DNA of 64,000 nucleotides from Callipepla californica brunnescens (lineage: Eukaryota; Chordata; Aves; Galliformes; Odontophoridae): contig JALIRH010000001.1 of NCBI GenBank assembly GCA_023055505.1, forward strand, positions 95,386,530 to 95,450,529. The letters run 5' to 3'. The position numbers and the translations under genes are program-made. Positions 60,703 to 64,000 of this stretch are shown here, one piece after another. The notes under the pieces were generated by a model. That model was not told the origin of the DNA, ran no database searches, and saw only the letters and a list, made by a program, of their open reading frames with translations. Within the stretch, counting starts at the first letter, position 1; each line of letters opens with the position of its first letter.

Positions 60703-61016
60703 TGAGGAAGACATAAGCCTTCATCTTCAAGACCGCCACCCACAACCACCAGTAGACTTCTTGCATGCTCAACCTAAAGGAATTCAAGGCAGTACCTATG
60801 GAAATAATTTACTGGACCTGATTGTAAAAAATCTGTCCCACTCTTGGGAAGGCAGTGAATATGTATGCTTTGTGCTCTTAAATATATAACTACTTTACCC
60901 TCCACTTCGTGTAAGTTAGGTGGGGCTACCCCTTGTGCACCCGGTGTGTGTGCACAGTGCTGAATAAACACATCTGCTTTATAACCTAACCCCGGGTTAT
61001 ACAGTTTGATTCCACA
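60703..61016 (+). mobile_element. Probable LTR or LTR 3' part (family F)
   Basis: It contains, in order, CTTCAAGACCGCCACCCACA, GAAATAATTTACTGGACCTG, a TATA-like AAATATATAAC, GGTGGGGCTACCCCTTGTGC, a polyadenylation-like GAATAAACACATCTGCTTTA and an end GATTCCACA. This is the U3-R-U5 order of a short LTR, and the wording resembles bird LTRs I know. The proposed TG start at 60703 and CA end at 61016 are guesses, and no target duplication was found. Confidence 0.42.
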
Positions 61017-64000
61017 AATCAATCATCAGACCAAGTCCTCGGTTCAGTACAATGAAGTCAATCGAGTTAAAACAGTTTACATCAAATGACAACCTGGCCT
61101 GTTTATTTTTTAACTAAAATAATATGAATTTTTTCAAAAAAAGTATTGTAATTGCTTAGTTAGCTGACAGGCTGGAGAAGTAGGCCCATGGGAACCTGTG
61201 ATTAATGGCTCCTCACTAAGAGTTTATTCTGAAGCAATCTAGGGTATTAAAACATTTATTAGCACGTTAGCACCTGAAGCATTGTTTCTCTCAACTTTAA
61301 TTTAAAAAAAAAAAACAAAACAACATCAAGCAATGCTTTTTTTCAGTGAAGTAACTGAGGGTACTATAAGTACTCACTTTGCCAGTCAGCCAAGAGATCC
61401 ACACAGTACCTCAGACATAGAGTTTCCATAGTTAATCTGCTGTTTCTGAATGCTCCTTGTCAGATGATGATTTAAAATGTTCAAGTATATGTGTTTTACA
61501 AAAGGAACTTCTGCAAAAAAAAAAAAAAATTGTCCAAAAAAGAAAGTTTTAATTTTTAGCATGATCACATCTTGGAAATAGCTGGTAAGATAATAATGGC
61601 TTAAAACATTTTCTTGAAAATTCTGATCTGAAAATAATTTTATAGGGATGTCTTGAGGAAGATTTCAGAGAGAGCTGGGGAACTCTGAAGGACTGAGGAA
61701 ATCAGTGCAGTCCTACTCACTTTGCATTTTGAGAACAATTCCTGGACAAGATGATATCAAAAGCTGACATTTTTGTTTGTTTATTTGTTCTTTCAAAATG
61801 AAGGTGACAGAAAACCACAACCCAGCGACAAACTGGACACCTAATTATTTGGTATCAGAGAAGTACTCTTGGGTACAAAATAATGATTCCAAATGATCTG
61901 AGGATAATAAATTATAATGCATTGAAAGGTGATTTTCAGTTAAATGGCAATCACTGAAATATAGAAGTCAGATTAATTAGTGTTCCTTCAAGTTATGAAG
62001 AAGATTAAATTATACACATATATTGTTCTGCCTGATTTAAAAGTTGGGCTTAAACAGGGCTTAAACAGTGTTCTTCCCATAATCCAGGCTTTTGCCCTAG
62101 TTATGTTGTGCTAGCAGCTTTGTAATAATGTGTTAAAAACAAAAACAAAAACAAACAAAAAAACCCAACTATAAATTATATGATGAATTTCATGGTTGCC
62201 TAAAAGCCAAATAGAAATACCTGACAACTGCTGCTGGATTTGAGAGTACCAGAAGAAAAAGGGAGTATTATTGATGTGCCCATGCCTATTTTGCTGACAT
62301 ACTTTCGTGCTGGCTCAAGAAATACGCCGCTAGAAGCAGAATTGCTAGTGTTAAATGCAAATAAATTCTAAAACACTAATAATCTTGGTAAACCATCACA
62401 AAGATAACTCTGCAGATAACACTAGGAAGACTGTGTATATGTAATAATTTCAAAGTATTGTTGAAAAGTTTTTCTATGTAATGAGTGGTCAGTTTTGACC
62501 AGGAATATTAATATTATTTTAAATTTACCAATAATAAGTGATGTATTCTGATTCCACTGATAAGACATTAATTGGACTACCAATGAATTCTGAATAAATA
62601 ATGTGTTTTCCCTATTGCTCATACCAAAAATTTTAGTTTAATGGAGAATATCATACATAGGTGAGCAGTTAATTACTTCAAAATTATAAATTGTATAAAT
62701 GCTGCATACATCTATATTAAATTCAATGGGTCTGTTTTGTTGATGTAGTATTCTACAGCTATCCAGATGAACATTAAAGGAAAAGTGAATAAAAGTGAGG
62801 TATAAACAGTACAGCAACCACACAGGAGGTTAGTTGTTGACTTCACTCAGTAAGATGTGTTCTCAATTGTACATATAGGAAGTTTTCTTTCATTTCTCTA
62901 ACCTGAAGTGACTAGTTATTTTTGTTAGTTAGTTTGTTTGTTTTTACTGTATGGGATGTAGAAACAACATATTTTATACCTTTTTTCTTGTGATATATAT
63001 GTCTAGATCAACTGCACTTTCTTTGATCCATTTTTTCAGTTCATTTTTTTTCATTTTAAATATTTAGTTAATCATTTTGAAAAATGAGTACTGAAAATGG
63101 CTGAAGTAATTCATCTTAAAATACAACTGCTTTATTTGGTGTGTATATATACATACATGTAAACATTTCTACTTAAGGCATTAAGGCAGTTTTGCTTCCT
63201 TCCTCTTGTGCCTTATTTCAATTTTTATCTTGAAGTCCAAATATATGTAATATTTTCTCTTTCATGGAGAGCTGTAGCTCTATCTGCATTAGTCTAAACT
63301 TCTGCAATACATCACTCTAAAGCTTAGATTACTAAAGGTGGGGAAGAAGCAGTGTAGTGATGGGGTGAGACCTTTCTTCACCTGAATTATTATGTCCTCT
63401 TGTTTACAAGATCAGATGAAACAAAAAAAATATATAACATATAAAATATGTTAAAATGAAGGGCAAAAATGAAGAACTACTTCACATTTCATAAATAAAA
63501 CTCCCAAGGGTAATTTACCCTTTCAGTTTTCTTCCTTCAGTTTTGTTTTTGCATTGATTCCATGGTCTGCTGCCATTTCTCATTATGTTTGTTATCTAAT
63601 TTAGATAGTAAGACTCTCTGAGTAGGGACATTACTTCCAGTTCTATTCTTAAAGCACTCCATATTCCTATTGTGTTACATAAAAAGGGAGGCATATTTTC
63701 AGTAACACCAACACAATGAGTTTGAAGAAATATGTAATACAAACTTAATTAGTGTATGTTGTTTGAAACATGGAAATTTTATACTTTAAATAGCAAATAT
63801 GAGGAGGAGGTAACTGAAATAAATAGGGGAGAATTTGAAAAACAGCTGTAGTGCACAGCAACAGAAATTTCAATTTAAATCAAAACAAGTGGTTTTTCAA
63901 AATGCTCATTTACTATATAAAGTCCTATATATACACATAAATATAATTGAAGTCATTATTCTGTTGTCAAACTACAATTCACATGCAAAGAGGCAGTTCT
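61017..64000. other. AT-rich unique DNA, no gene seen
   Basis: No gene or recognised element to the end of the window. A-runs lie near 61302-61318 and 61514-61530. 62260-62400 includes a CpG-bearing stretch (CTTTCGTGCTGGCTCAAGAA, then ATACGCCGC) that might be a conserved non-coding element. Confidence 0.58.

Noticed and set aside
1..64000. CRISPR arrays, operons, tRNA or rRNA genes
   Set aside because: No regularly spaced direct repeats, no clustered long ORFs and no cloverleaf or rRNA-like blocks; all features fit vertebrate nuclear DNA.

Overview
This window looks like gene-poor, AT-rich nuclear DNA from a bird. The interspersed repeats are almost all CR1 LINE fragments, several ending in the CR1-type ATTCTATG tail, together with short retroviral LTRs of types I associate with bird genomes. 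I see no Alu, L1, B1/B2 or tRNA-SINE. A turtle or crocodilian also carries CR1, so 'bird' is the best reading rather than proof. I cannot name the species or chromosome. I found no cellular protein-coding gene, tRNA, rRNA or CRISPR array. The window is most simply a gene desert or part of a very large intron.

Layout. 1-9035: unique AT-rich DNA with TA-rich low complexity. 9036-9146: a small LTR fragment. 10745-12780: a minus-strand CR1 holding the endonuclease region and the start of the reverse transcriptase (RT). 14985-15216 and 19871-20905: minus-strand CR1 3' parts. 21770-22510: a minus-strand A-tailed repeat-like block with a 121-codon ORF. 23602-24148, 43832-44411 and 57511-58078: three solo LTRs of one family (here 'family A', starting TGTCATGG), with a 5'-truncated fourth copy at 32934-33221. 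28885-31292: a cluster of three CR1 pieces in alternating orientation. 35270-35485: a sense CR1 linker fragment. 36396-36693, 38684-39006 and 41751-42088: three solo LTRs of a second family ('family B', starting TGTATGGGAA and ending CCTACA), each flanked by a perfect 5-bp target-site duplication. 45603-46344: a sense CR1 3' half. 47905-52625: the densest repeat cluster, with CR1 on both strands, an inverted pair of one LTR-like repeat, and a further LTR. 54865-55050 and 59831-59998: short sense CR1 3' ends. 60703-61016: an LTR-like segment. The rest is unique AT-rich sequence.

Nothing here works together as a pathway. The window records old and younger retroelement insertions. By reading-frame integrity the best preserved CR1 is the minus-strand copy at 47905-48997, whose RT C-terminal frame is open except for one in-frame TGA. 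By target-site duplications, family B LTRs look younger than family A. Repeat-family assignments rest on recognition of sequence patterns, not on a database search; LTR names are therefore descriptive only.
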